Part shown: in pieces, positions 51,999-62,183 of the stretch
How the letters are laid out: every line of letters begins with the position of its first letter
Numbering within the stretch: the first letter of the stretch is position 1
Assembly: GCF_003951315.1 (NCBI RefSeq)
Contig: NZ_QLJH01000009.1
Span: 1 to 64,000, forward strand
DNA: 64,000 bases
Direction of reading: 5' to 3'
Source: Sphingomonas sp. S-NIH.Pt15_0812
GTDB lineage: Bacteria > Pseudomonadota > Alphaproteobacteria > Sphingomonadales > Sphingomonadaceae
Made by a program: the position numbers and the translations under genes
The notes under the pieces: generated by a model
The model's input: the letters and a program-made list of their open reading frames with translations, nothing else
Told to the model about the DNA's origin: nothing
Database searches by the model: none

Positions 51999-52258
51999 CC
52001 GCTTGGGTCGAACTGCAGGAGCAGTCCTGCAAGAAGGCCCGCAAGCAGCACGGCAGCCACGAAGATCGGCATGACCGTCTTCAGGTAATTGAGGGTACCA
52101 AAAGTCATAGCGAGATAGGCCGTGGCTGCGATGAAAGGCACGGCTGCGTGAAGAAGCGTGTGGTGACGTGATGGGGCGCCTTGCTCCCCTTTGCGTAGAT
52201 CGCCAGTGAGGCGAGCGACATGACCGCGAAACCGATCATGAAGACGGTTTGATCCATA
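51999..52258 (-). pseudogene. Microbial rhodopsin remnant (N-terminal part)
   Basis: From ATG near 52256 on the minus strand: MDQTVFMIGFAVMSLASLAI YAKGSKAPHH, then in a frame shifted by one base HTLLHAAVPFIAATAYLAMT FG. This reproduces the first two helices of bacteriorhodopsin-type proteins (WIGFxxMxxxxLxxYxxG ... HxxxxxVPxIAAxAYLAMxxG). The sequence then runs into an unrelated hydrophobic tail (KTVMPIFVAAVLLAGLLAGL) and a stop near 51989. The retinal-binding C-terminal half is absent. One base frameshift and a large deletion make this non-functional. Confidence 0.6.
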
Positions 52259-52511
52259 TAGGCTACCCCTGTTCGAGCTGGCTGATTTCCAACCCCGTCA
52301 GGCGCTAACGCAAGTCAGCGAACTTTGAGCCAAGGGGGTAATGATAGCGGAGATCAGCCAATATTTTTCGGATAAGCGACTAACTAAACTTTGGAACCGC
52401 CACGACCGGGGCAGTTTGGGAATGCACCGCTGGTGGCCAGTACGCTTGGGGTGAAATGACACCTTCGAATTTGGCAATCGCGCCTCATTGAATTGTTCAT
52501 GAAAAAGCCAA
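52259..52511. other. AT-rich stretch without a gene
   Basis: About 250 bases with lower GC than the surroundings, containing no open frame that I would defend and no recognised signal. Confidence 0.4.
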
Positions 52512-52895
52512 TCAGGATATGTTCCACTCCGTTTTGCGTGTGATCGTCCAATGCTCCAGTTGCTTGTAGACGATCACCTTGTTGCCAAGCAGATCACCAT
52601 GCCGACGACAGAATAGGTCAAGCTGATCGCGATCGCCGACCAGCTCGACGCAGATCGTCAGATGCGGATCGGCAATCTCCGACCCATTTTCCCGGATCCG
52701 GCCGCGATTGCTGAAGCCGTAATGGGTATTTTGCGCGACGGCGTTGATGATGCCGTCCGCCTTCGCGGTGCGGATCAGCTCGCGATAGAGCGGCTTTGCC
52801 CCCCAGAAGCGACGCGGGCCGATCTTGTCGGACGGCTTCAGATAGATGCGCAGCATCCCGACGTCGCGGTGATGGACGGTGAAACGGTTGGGCAT
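52512..52895 (-). CDS. DUF190 protein of the fluoride operon
   Basis: A 127-residue DUF190 protein, a small ferredoxin-like fold frequently encoded beside CrcB or ClC-F fluoride exporters and under fluoride riboswitches. Family features: MLRIYLKPSDKIG, RFWGAKPLYRELIRTAKADG, then HLTICVELVGDRDQLDLFCR. The mechanism is unknown. It follows the channel gene after 25 bases and shares its riboswitch. ATG 52895 is chosen; ATG near 52856 would also give a complete domain. Confidence 0.82.
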   Translation of the reverse strand: MPNRFTVHHRDVGMLRIYLKPSDKIGPRRFWGAKPLYRELIRTAKADGIINAVAQNTHYGFSNRGRIRENGSEIADPHLTICVELVGDRDQLDLFCRRHGDLLGNKVIVYKQLEHWTITRKTEWNIS

Positions 52896-52920
52896 GACGG
52901 GCTTTCGACAGGAAACAGGA

Positions 52921-54279
52921 TCAGGCGCGCGTGCGCCGGTGAGAAGCGCGGTGCGTGCGGGCATCGCGCAGGGTCGCGTCGGGTGTGAGGTGTGCGGCAG
53001 GTACCTTTGGCACAGCGACGCGCTGCGACAGGTAGATGCCGTTGTGGCCTGAGCAGAGGTAGGCGACGAAGCACGCGACTGCGATCGGCACGGCATAAGT
53101 CGCGCCAAACAGCTCGATTCCCATAAAGGTGCAGGCAAGCGGTGTGTTGGCTGCACCCGCGAACAGCGCGACGAAGCCGATCGCTGCGAATACCCCCGTC
53201 GGCACTCCGAACATGGGCGCGAGCGCATTGCCGAGCGCCGCGCCAATGAAGAACAGCGGCGTCACCTCTCCGCCCTTGAAGCCACCGCTCAGGGTGACGA
53301 CGGTAAAGAGCAGCTTCAGTGCCCAGCTCCACGGGTGCGTATCGGGGCCGAAAAAGCTGGCAATGGTCAGGTTGCCCGGCGTTGCCGCCAGCGTGCCCAG
53401 GCCAAGATACTCTCGCGTGTCAAACAGCCAGACCAGCGCGATCACGGCGACACCACCGATAACGGGCCGTAGTGGGCCATAGGGTATCACGCGCTTCAGC
53501 CATTCGCCGAGCGCATGGTTGGCCTCTGCAAAGGCCAGCCCAACCAACCCGAATACGACGCCCGCAATGCTAACTTTGGCGACGAGCGACGCGTCGACCG
53601 GTATTATCGCATCGACATGGTAGACGCCGTGATGAATGCCCCAAGCAAGACAGGTCCAGTCACCGACCAGCGCCGCGACCAGGCATGGCACCAGCGCGCG
53701 ATACTCGACCCGACCGATCGCCAGCACCTCCAGTGCAAAGACCGCGCCCGCAATCGGCGTACCGAAGACCGCGCCGAATCCCGCCGCGATGCCGGTCATC
53801 AGCAGGATGCGCGTCGCTTCCGCATCCAGCTTGAGCGCGCGTCCAAGCCCGCTGGCAAGACTGCCGCCCAACTGCACGGCGGTGCCTTCACGGCCCGCCG
53901 ATCCTCCGAACAGATGTGTCACGACCGTGCCGAAGAAGATGAGCGGGGCCATGCGCAGCGGCACACCGCCCCCCGGCTCGTGGATTTGCTCGACGATAAG
54001 GTTGTTACCGCCTTCGACCGATCGCCCCGTCAGGTGGTAGAGCAGTCCGACCACGAACCCGCCGATCGGCAGCAGGTAGAGCAGCCAGGGAAAGGCAAAG
54101 CGAAGCCGGGTTACGGCATCGAGGCTCCACAAGAAGGCCGCGCAGAGCGTTCCCACCGTTGCGGCCATCGGGACCAGAATCAAAGTCCACCGCAGCACCG
54201 ACATGGCATGGGTGCGGCGATCGCGAATGAACGCTGCCATGTTGAACTGGTCGTAGAGATTGCGAAACGTCGCGCGCAC
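52921..54279 (-). CDS. ClC-F type fluoride/proton antiporter
   Basis: A 452-residue ClC-family channel-like transporter that would expel fluoride. Motif positions: [12 protein letters not shown] (90-101), where the usual GSGIP of chloride members is replaced by the GNNL form typical of the fluoride clade; [12 protein letters not shown] (125-136); [15 protein letters not shown] near residue 330; and about ten to twelve membrane segments. GTG start with AAGGAGG five bases upstream. A fluoride riboswitch lies directly upstream, which strongly supports the assignment. DUF190 follows. Confidence 0.9.
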   Translation of the reverse strand: MRATFRNLYDQFNMAAFIRDRRTHAMSVLRWTLILVPMAATVGTLCAAFLWSLDAVTRLRFAFPWLLYLLPIGGFVVGLLYHLTGRSVEGGNNLIVEQIHEPGGGVPLRMAPLIFFGTVVTHLFGGSAGREGTAVQLGGSLASGLGRALKLDAEATRILLMTGIAAGFGAVFGTPIAGAVFALEVLAIGRVEYRALVPCLVAALVGDWTCLAWGIHHGVYHVDAIIPVDASLVAKVSIAGVVFGLVGLAFAEANHALGEWLKRVIPYGPLRPVIGGVAVIALVWLFDTREYLGLGTLAATPGNLTIASFFGPDTHPWSWALKLLFTVVTLSGGFKGGEVTPLFFIGAALGNALAPMFGVPTGVFAAIGFVALFAGAANTPLACTFMGIELFGATYAVPIAVACFVAYLCSGHNGIYLSQRVAVPKVPAAHLTPDATLRDARTHRASHRRTRA

Positions 54280-54304
54280 GATTCCTCCTTGCTGCCTTGC
54301 GGCG

Positions 54305-54372
54305 CCTGGTAGGAATCATCGGCCCTTGCAAGGGCGGTTCGGCCAAATAGCCCGGCGGAAATCCATCGCCGT
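54305..54372 (-). promoter_or_regulatory. Fluoride riboswitch (crcB motif)
   Basis: Read on the minus strand, the transcript contains GGCGATGGATTTCCGCC, then GAACCGCCC, TTGCAAGGGCCGATGATTCCTACCA. This follows the fluoride-riboswitch consensus GGNGAUGGNGUUCGCC ... AACCGC ... GGCUGAUGACUCCUAC in order and spacing, with the invariant GAUGG and the UGAUN(A/U)CUCCUA-like 3' element. It ends about 26 bases before the GTG start of the ClC-F gene and overlaps the region that would expose the ribosome site, so translation or anti-termination control is expected. Confidence 0.9.
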
Positions 54373-54469
54373 GCCCGAGCATATGCTGTCCGACGGCGAC
54401 TTGGTCAACCAACCGCAGGGTTACGATAAGACCATTGTTTTGCTGAGGATCAATAATTGGCTCACCCAT

Positions 54470-54496
54470 GGAATAAGCCCCGACGAGCATCGTCTA
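54470..54496 (+). promoter_or_regulatory. Candidate ECF sigma promoter
   Basis: GGAATAA (54470-54476) and CGTCTA (54491-54496) are 14 bases apart, the layout expected for an ECF-sigma-dependent promoter (GGAAT/A-type -35, CGTCTA-type -10). It sits 15 to 30 bases upstream of the DUF305 starts at 54511 and 54526 and ahead of an operon that ends in an ECF sigma gene, so positive autoregulation is plausible. Confidence 0.45.
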
Positions 54497-54510
54497 CGCT
54501 TTCGAGACTG

Positions 54511-54909
54511 ATGCGCCGGAGGCTTATGCATAGACGAGATTGGATGCTGGGTCTGACTGCTTTAGCCCTGCTCACCGGCGCAGCCGCGGCCGCCCCCGCC
54601 GATGGCTACGCCAGCATGGTATCTGCCGCGATGGATCGGATGATGGCGGGCATGATGGTCAAGCCGTCCGGCGACGTCGACCGCGACTTCGTCGCGATGA
54701 TGCTTCCGCATCACCAGGGCGCCATCGATATGGCGGTGGCAGAGCTGCGCTACGGCCATAACGAGCAGCTCAAGCGCATTGCGCAGGAGATCATCATCGA
54801 TCAGCAGCAGGAGATCGCCGCCATGAAGTTGGCGATCGGTCAGCCGCTACCCCCTTCGACGCCAGCCCCGACGCAGGGCGGCGACCACCACAGCCATATG
54901 GAGCACTGA
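54511..54909 (+). CDS. DUF305 secreted protein, copy B
   Basis: A 132-residue exported protein (or 127 from the ATG at 54526, which follows GGAGG). Signal helix WMLGLTALALLTGAAAA, then the DUF305 core VDRDFVAMMLPHHQGAIDMA, VAELRYGHNEQLKRIAQEII. The HHQGAIDMA metal-site signature is conserved with copy A at 14776, and the tail again carries histidines (GGDHHSHMEH). Two bases before the next gene. Confidence 0.88.
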   Translation: MRRRLMHRRDWMLGLTALALLTGAAAAAPADGYASMVSAAMDRMMAGMMVKPSGDVDRDFVAMMLPHHQGAIDMAVAELRYGHNEQLKRIAQEIIIDQQQEIAAMKLAIGQPLPPSTPAPTQGGDHHSHMEH

Positions 54910-54910
54910 C

Positions 54911-56350
54911 ATGATCCGGACATTTATGCGCTCGGCCGCCTTGCTGATGAGCGCCGCACCGGGCCTCGCCATGGCCCAGCAGGCGCCGTGGAACGCCAAG
55001 GACGTGCCTGTCAGCCACCGCGACCGCGTCTATGCATCCGAACAATTCTCCAACACGGTGTCGGTGACGGACCCGGCCGACAACCGGCTGCTCGGCGTCA
55101 TCAAACTCGGCGATCCCCAGCCGATGAACTTCTCGCCACTCTACAAGGGGCAAGTGTTGGTTCACGGCCTCGGCTTCTCACCGGACGGGAAGACCCTCGC
55201 GGTCGTGTCGATCGGATCGAACGCCGTGTCGTGGATCGACACCGCCACCAACACCGTCAAGCACACGACCTATGTCGGGCGCAGTCCGCATGAGGCGTTC
55301 TTCACACCGGACGGCAAGGAGGTCTGGGTCACCGTCCGCGGCGAGGACTATATCGCCGTGCTCGACCCTACGACGTACAAGGAGACGGGCCGCATCAAGA
55401 CGCCCGGTGGTCCGGGTATGACGATCTTCTCGCCCGATGGCCGATACGGCTATGTCTGTTCCTCGTTCAATCCGGTGCTGGCCGTGTTCGATGTCGCGAC
55501 CCACGCGCAGGTCGGACAGGTGGCGCAGCCAAGCCCCTTCTGCCCCAACATCGCCGCGACGCCGGACGGCAAGCAAGTGTGGTTTACGCTGAAGGACATC
55601 GGCAAGACGGTCGCATTCGATGCTCGGCCACCCTTCGCGATCCTGAAGGTGCTGGATACCGGGCCTATCACGAACCATGTCAATTTCGCCCGCACGGCCA
55701 AGGGGCAGTTCGCGTATGTGACGGTCGGCGGAGAGAATGTGGTCAAGGTGTTCCGCACGTCCGACTTCACGCCGGTGGCAACAATTCCGGTCGGCAAGAT
55801 GCCGCACGGTGTTTGGCCATCGGGCGACGGCCGGCGCGTTTATGTCGGGCTAGAGAATTCCGATGAGCTGGCCGCGATCGACACTGCCGGCAACACGGTC
55901 GTCGCTACCGTGCCGGTCGGACAGGCACCGCAGGCGATCGCCTATGTGTCGAACGCAGTTCCGACAGGCCCCGGCACCGACAATCTCCAGCCGCTCGGTA
56001 CGGCCGGCAAGGCGGTGCATCTGACCATGGGGCCGGTTGGCGGCAATGGTGCGGCAAGCAGCATTACCTTATTCGACCAGGGCATCATTCAGGTCGTGCA
56101 GAGTGCCGTGACCGGTTTGCAGCCGAAGAAGTCTTACATGCTCGTGCTCACCGCCAACGCGGATGGCAGCGGCGCGGTAGAGCCGCTTGCGAACTTCATG
56201 AGTAACCCGGCAGGTGCGGCGATCGTGAATGCGTCGGGTCCGATCCGGCAGATCGTGCAAGGCAGCACCGCGGCACCCCGGCGTTTTCTGGCGGTCGCCG
56301 AGGTAGTGAATGGCGCACCGGGCCGCATCGTGCAGGTGCAGCGCGACTGA
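54911..56350 (+). CDS. Secreted YVTN-type beta-propeller, copy B
   Basis: A 479-residue exported protein paralogous to that at 15141: signal peptide (MIRTFMRSAALLMSAAPGLA), blades YASEQFSNTVSVTDPADNRL, AVVSIGSNAVSWIDTATNTV, VWVTVRGEDYIAVLDPTTYK, RVYVGLENSDELAAIDTAGN and a related C-terminal domain (VHLTMGPVGGNGAASSITLF). By eye the two agree at well over half of their positions, including the same blade order. It differs by being followed by an ECF sigma gene. Confidence 0.9.
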   Translation: MIRTFMRSAALLMSAAPGLAMAQQAPWNAKDVPVSHRDRVYASEQFSNTVSVTDPADNRLLGVIKLGDPQPMNFSPLYKGQVLVHGLGFSPDGKTLAVVSIGSNAVSWIDTATNTVKHTTYVGRSPHEAFFTPDGKEVWVTVRGEDYIAVLDPTTYKETGRIKTPGGPGMTIFSPDGRYGYVCSSFNPVLAVFDVATHAQVGQVAQPSPFCPNIAATPDGKQVWFTLKDIGKTVAFDARPPFAILKVLDTGPITNHVNFARTAKGQFAYVTVGGENVVKVFRTSDFTPVATIPVGKMPHGVWPSGDGRRVYVGLENSDELAAIDTAGNTVVATVPVGQAPQAIAYVSNAVPTGPGTDNLQPLGTAGKAVHLTMGPVGGNGAASSITLFDQGIIQVVQSAVTGLQPKKSYMLVLTANADGSGAVEPLANFMSNPAGAAIVNASGPIRQIVQGSTAAPRRFLAVAEVVNGAPGRIVQVQRD

Positions 56351-56351
56351 G

Positions 56352-56861
56352 ATGGACCCGCTTGCTGCCGCGATCGAGCCCCTGATCCCCGGTTTGCGCC
56401 GCTATGCCCGGTCGTGGTTGCGCGATCGGGCGATGGCGGATGACGCGGTGCAGGATTGCCTTGAGCGCGTAGTCGGGCGCTGGCGACAGCGACGCGGGGT
56501 GGAGGTGCGCCCGTGGGTCTATACGATCCTGCACAACCTGTTGGTCGACCATCAGCGGCAGCATAACCGGCGAGGCACGGCGGTTCCGCTCCACCTTGTG
56601 GACGACGCTGCGCTCGGCCGCCCGGCCGATCAGGATACAGGCCTGCACCACCGCGACCTGCTGGGCGCGCTTGATGCGTTGCCTGAGGAACAGCGAACGG
56701 TGCTGCTCCTCGTCTCGGTCGAGGGCCTGCCCTATGCGGAGGTCGCGGCCGTCGTCGGCGTGCCGCTGGGCACGGTGATGTCGCGCATATCGCGGGGGCG
56801 CGACCGTCTGGCGACGCTCCTCCGGGAGGGTGAACGTCCGCGATTGAGGAGCGTGCAATGA
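56352..56861 (+). CDS. ECF-type RNA polymerase sigma factor
   Basis: A 169-residue sigma-70 factor of the extracytoplasmic-function class. Region 2: LIPGLRRYARSWLRDRAMAD DAVQDCLERVVGRWRQR and RPWVYTILHNLLVDHQRQHN; region 4: LPEEQRTVLLLVSVEGLPYA EVAAVVGVPLGTVMSRISRG. Begins one base after the propeller stop. Its anti-sigma partner follows with an ATGA overlap. Likely drives the promoter at 54470 in response to an envelope signal. Confidence 0.92.
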   Translation: MDPLAAAIEPLIPGLRRYARSWLRDRAMADDAVQDCLERVVGRWRQRRGVEVRPWVYTILHNLLVDHQRQHNRRGTAVPLHLVDDAALGRPADQDTGLHHRDLLGALDALPEEQRTVLLLVSVEGLPYAEVAAVVGVPLGTVMSRISRGRDRLATLLREGERPRLRSVQ

Positions 56862-57628
56862 CTAGCCCGATCGGCGAGGACGATCTGGCCGCGTGGATCG
56901 ATGGCAGACTGTTGCCCGAGCGGCAGCGTCTGGTCGACGCCTACCTTGAAGGCCAGCCGGACCTGCATGCCCGTTTGCGGGAGCAGGCGGAGCAGGCGCG
57001 AGCCCTTGCATCGCTGTTCGCTCCCATCGCGGATGAACCTATTCCGGCGACGATGCGCGTCGCAGCCATCAGGGGACGGCAACGCCAACCGCGTTGGCAA
57101 CTCGCCATCGCCGCGTCGCTTCTCCTGGCGGTCGGGTTTGGCGGGGGCTGGTCGAGCGCGCGTTGGAGCGGCGAACCTCGCGCGGGCATCGCGGCGCTGG
57201 CCAACGAGGCGAGTGACAATTTCCGTGTCTATGCCGCCGACCGGATCCGACCGGCGGAAATTGGCCCCGACCAGCGCGCCATGCTGATCCGGTGGACCTC
57301 CGCCCGACTGGGTGAGCGCGTGACCATCCCGGATCTCAGCACAGCCGGCTATCGCTATGGCGGGGGGCGATTGGTCGCGACGCCTCACGGCCCTGCGGCA
57401 CTGCTCCTCTATGATGGACCGCAAGCGTCGAAGCTTGCGGTGCTGACGAGGCCTATGCAGATCGACAAGACCGCGAGCATGACCAGCACGTCCAGCGGGA
57501 CCATGGGCCGGGTAACATGGGCGGTCGACGGGATCGGCTACAGTGTGGTGGGCGAGCGGCCTGCGGCCGAGCTGCATCCGATTGCCGATGAAGTCCGGCG
57601 GCAGGCCGATGCTGCGCTGGTGTCCTGA
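56858..57628 (+). CDS. Membrane-anchored anti-sigma factor
   Basis: A 256-residue protein: N-terminal cytoplasmic sigma-binding part (EDDLAAWIDGRLLPERQRLV DAYLEG), one membrane helix (about 88-105, LAIAASLLLAVGFGGGW) and a periplasmic domain of about 145 residues with ISTAGYRYGGGRLVATPHGP-like beta segments (TIPDLSTAGYRYGGGRLVAT). Typical of anti-ECF-sigma factors that release sigma on envelope stress. The absence of the HxxxCxxC zinc motif places it outside the ZAS group. Confidence 0.88.
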   Translation: MTSPIGEDDLAAWIDGRLLPERQRLVDAYLEGQPDLHARLREQAEQARALASLFAPIADEPIPATMRVAAIRGRQRQPRWQLAIAASLLLAVGFGGGWSSARWSGEPRAGIAALANEASDNFRVYAADRIRPAEIGPDQRAMLIRWTSARLGERVTIPDLSTAGYRYGGGRLVATPHGPAALLLYDGPQASKLAVLTRPMQIDKTASMTSTSSGTMGRVTWAVDGIGYSVVGERPAAELHPIADEVRRQADAALVS

Positions 57629-57679
57629 CAGCGCCTTGCCGCTTCCCTGCGCCGACGGGCACTGGGCTGGCCAGCGCGA

Positions 57680-58192
57680 TCACGGCTTGCGCTCGGCATC
57701 CTTCCTGTCGGCCTCGGCCGGCGTCAGCCTGGCGCGCTCGCGTATGCGGCGTTCCAGCGGCGCTCCGACGAACAGGACGAGCATTGCGAGGCTCACCCCG
57801 CCGACGATGAGCGGCCACACTGCCAATCCCGCTGCCGCGCCGATCGTGGCGGTGACCCAGATGCACGCGGCGGTCGCCAAACCATGCACTTCCTGACCCT
57901 GGCCGACCCGCAGCACCGCACCGGCACCGATGAAGCCGACGCCGGACAGAATGCCCTGCATCGCCCGTCCTGCGGCATCGGCGTTCACGTTCGGCAAGCC
58001 ACTATGCACGATCGCCTGCACGGCGATGCAGCTCGCCAGACCGACCAGACCCAGCGTTCGCAAGCCCATGATCTGCCGGTTCTCGCGCGAGCGTTCCCAG
58101 CCGAGCACCATCCCGGCCGCAGTCGCCACCACCAGCCGCCCGATCGCGTCGATCCAGAAGCCGATGTCCGATGCCGCTGACGCTTCGATCAT
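57680..58192 (-). CDS. MgtC/SapB-family membrane protein
   Basis: A 170-residue protein with about four membrane helices, of the MgtC/SapB family (LGRLVVATAAGMVLGWERSRE-type start, then GLRTLGLVGLASCIAVQAIV, GILSGVGFIGAGAVLRVGQG and LATAACIWVTATIGAAAGLA). The G-W-ER and GxGFxGAGxIL strings are characteristic. MgtC is linked to magnesium or acid adaptation and F-ATPase regulation; SapB-like members lack known function. Coupled by ATGA to the sulfite-oxidase-like gene. Convergent with the anti-sigma gene. Confidence 0.9.
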   Translation of the reverse strand: MIEASAASDIGFWIDAIGRLVVATAAGMVLGWERSRENRQIMGLRTLGLVGLASCIAVQAIVHSGLPNVNADAAGRAMQGILSGVGFIGAGAVLRVGQGQEVHGLATAACIWVTATIGAAAGLAVWPLIVGGVSLAMLVLFVGAPLERRIRERARLTPAEADRKDAERKP

Positions 58193-59256
58193 TCGACCAG
58201 CACGTGCACGTGATGCCAGGCGGTGCACAGATAGCCGGCGAAGTTCCACATCGTGTCCGGTCGTTCGGGCTGACCCTGTCCAGCCCCGTCAAAGGCGCGC
58301 ACGACAAGGTGCTGGCGCCCCTTCGCGAGCGTGGCGTCGAGGGTCCAGCGCCGCCAACCCCAGTGCGTCTCCGGATCATCGGCAAACGTCGCCTGTTGCC
58401 AGTCGCGACCACCGTTTACCGACACCTCGACGCGCGAGACGCGGCGCTCATAGGCGATGGCGTAACCCTCGATCCGCACCTCCCCGGCCGACAGAGCATC
58501 ACCCGAGGCTGGCGAGCAGATCGCGGCGTTGAGCGGCATGGCATTGATGGTCAGACCCTGGCTCCAGTCGACGGTGTCGCTCGTCACATCGGCGGGAAAG
58601 AGCTTGTAGTCGTGCGACTGGATCGGTGCGTCGGAGGGTGCGTCGCGCACCTCGATCCGTGTCAGCCATTTGGCGCTGCGCACGCCGGCATAGCCCGGTA
58701 CCACCATGCGGAGCGGGGCACCGTGTTCGGGCGTCAGCGGCTCGCCATTCATCGCCCAGGCGATGAGGACGTCGGGCTCCCGCGCCTTGCTCATGGCGAT
58801 CGATACCCCGAACAAGGCTTCCTCGCCCTCCACGTCCACCTCGTCCGCGCCGGTAAACGCCACGAACAGGTCGGACGCATCCGGCGCACCGACGGCATCC
58901 AGCACGTCGGACAGTCGTACGCCGGTCCACTCCGCATTGCCGATCGCGCCAACGTCCCACGGGTCGCCGGACGTTTTGGCGACCTGCTGGAGATCCGTGC
59001 GCCGGTTGCCGGCGCACTGGAGAACTGCCGTCACCGTGCGCGTGGCAAACGTGCTCTTCAGCTCCTGCACCGAGAAGGAGCGGCTCGCCATGCCCGTCCC
59101 GCTCACTTCGATCCGATGATCGGCAGGCAGATCAGGCACCGCACCATGGCTGCGCACATAGAACAGCGCCTGCGGCGTCAGGAACCGCTCGATCAGCGCG
59201 CCGGGCGTCGGCTCGGCGTTGTAGGGATCGGATTTGCGCTCGATCATATCAGTCAT
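58189..59256 (-). CDS. Sulfite-oxidase-type molybdenum-cofactor enzyme
   Basis: A 355-residue protein of the SUOX/molybdopterin oxidoreductase family, which oxidises sulfite to sulfate in typical members. The cofactor-ligating cysteine is Cys81 in TAVLQCAGNRR; further signatures are GNAEWTGVRLSDVLDAVG, HGAPLRMVVPGYAG, KWLTRIEV, and a C-terminal dimerisation domain (EGYAIAYERRVSRVEVSVNG). No signal peptide or Tat motif is visible, so it appears cytoplasmic or lacks the usual export signal. MgtC gene follows with an ATGA overlap. Physiological substrate inferred from the family only. Confidence 0.88.
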   Translation of the reverse strand: MTDMIERKSDPYNAEPTPGALIERFLTPQALFYVRSHGAVPDLPADHRIEVSGTGMASRSFSVQELKSTFATRTVTAVLQCAGNRRTDLQQVAKTSGDPWDVGAIGNAEWTGVRLSDVLDAVGAPDASDLFVAFTGADEVDVEGEEALFGVSIAMSKAREPDVLIAWAMNGEPLTPEHGAPLRMVVPGYAGVRSAKWLTRIEVRDAPSDAPIQSHDYKLFPADVTSDTVDWSQGLTINAMPLNAAICSPASGDALSAGEVRIEGYAIAYERRVSRVEVSVNGGRDWQQATFADDPETHWGWRRWTLDATLAKGRQHLVVRAFDGAGQGQPERPDTMWNFAGYLCTAWHHVHVLVE

Positions 59257-59401
59257 GGACGAACCAACGCCGCAAGCGCGCGGATCGCTTCAAATATCGG
59301 AGGTCATCGCAGATGAAGAATTGTTGATCGTTCCGATATGCAGATTGGAACGAACGCATCAAACGGTTAGTCGTCTTGATCAAGACGCGCGATATATGCG
59401 C

Positions 59402-59911
59402 ATGACCCTGGAGTAGCTCAGAATATTCGTCGATGTCCCGGAGTGCGAATACGTCATCAAAGCAGCGGAGGCGCTGTCCCAGCCTAGCATCGAGGCTGTT
59501 AAGCCATCGGCGGTGTACGATGTGGCGACCCTGCCGGAGTCGGCGGCGAATGCCGAGCGTGGCATCAGTCAACTCATCGCGGGCGCACTCGCTGACGAGA
59601 GCGACGGACCGCCGGACGAACGGTTTAATCGCCGTACGATGGATGTCGATCGGCAGGGCCCACGCTTCGCAGTCGCTTCAGTAACAGTTAACCGCGACGA
59701 TAGGCCAACCTGGCTGGACGTCATTACCGGACGTCGGGTAGCAGGCTCGTTCAGCTTAGCCGACACGCTCGATGCCAAGGCGCCGGGTAACATTAGCGCT
59801 TCGCGTGCCGCGCACGTCTCCGTGAAACTGGCCACTGACCGATGGCGGATTGGGCAGGCGCTGGCGGTGCTCTTGCAGCGGCTGTCGGCATCGCACTGGA
59901 GGACACGGCAT
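59402..59911 (+). pseudogene. Decayed LysR-type gene remnant and unrecognised coding-like tail
   Basis: ATG 59402 begins MTLE, then TAG, then LRIFVDVPECEYVIKAAEAL SQPSIEA, which mirrors the LysR N-terminus MTLEQLRIFVAVAExxHxTxAAEALxxSQPSVSA with CAG turned into TAG and a codon lost before SQPS. The continued frame (GTG 59513 to the stop at 59914) gives an unrecognised 133-residue stretch with weak composition. It is divergent from the sulfite-oxidase gene, as LysR genes often are. Assignment rests on about 25 residues. Confidence 0.45.
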
Positions 59912-59952
59912 TAGGCTGCACGTCGTTCGACATGATTGGGCGGCGCAATTCC

Positions 59953-59990
59953 TAAACTAAACGGCCCCACGCCATGAGACGTAGGGCCGT
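59953..59990 (-). terminator. Terminator after the catalase gene
   Basis: On the minus strand, ACGGCCC and GGGCCGT (59990-59984 and 59967-59961) form a stem extended by TACG/CGTG, followed by TTTAGTTTAG. It lies just after the catalase stop at 59998. Confidence 0.8.
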
Positions 59991-59997
59991 AAAGCAG

Positions 59998-62070
<2,073 letters not shown>

Positions 62071-62183
62071 GAAGCACCTCAAGTAGCTGGATGAAAAAGA
62101 ACGATCTCAACCGTCCGGGGGTTGCTCGCAAATCGACACGATCGTAGCGCGTGAGGGCGAACAAGGACGTCGTACGGACCGTA

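Noticed and set aside
54005..54490. 161-codon frame on the minus strand ahead of the ClC gene
   Set aside because: It translates the fluoride riboswitch and part of the channel gene in another frame.
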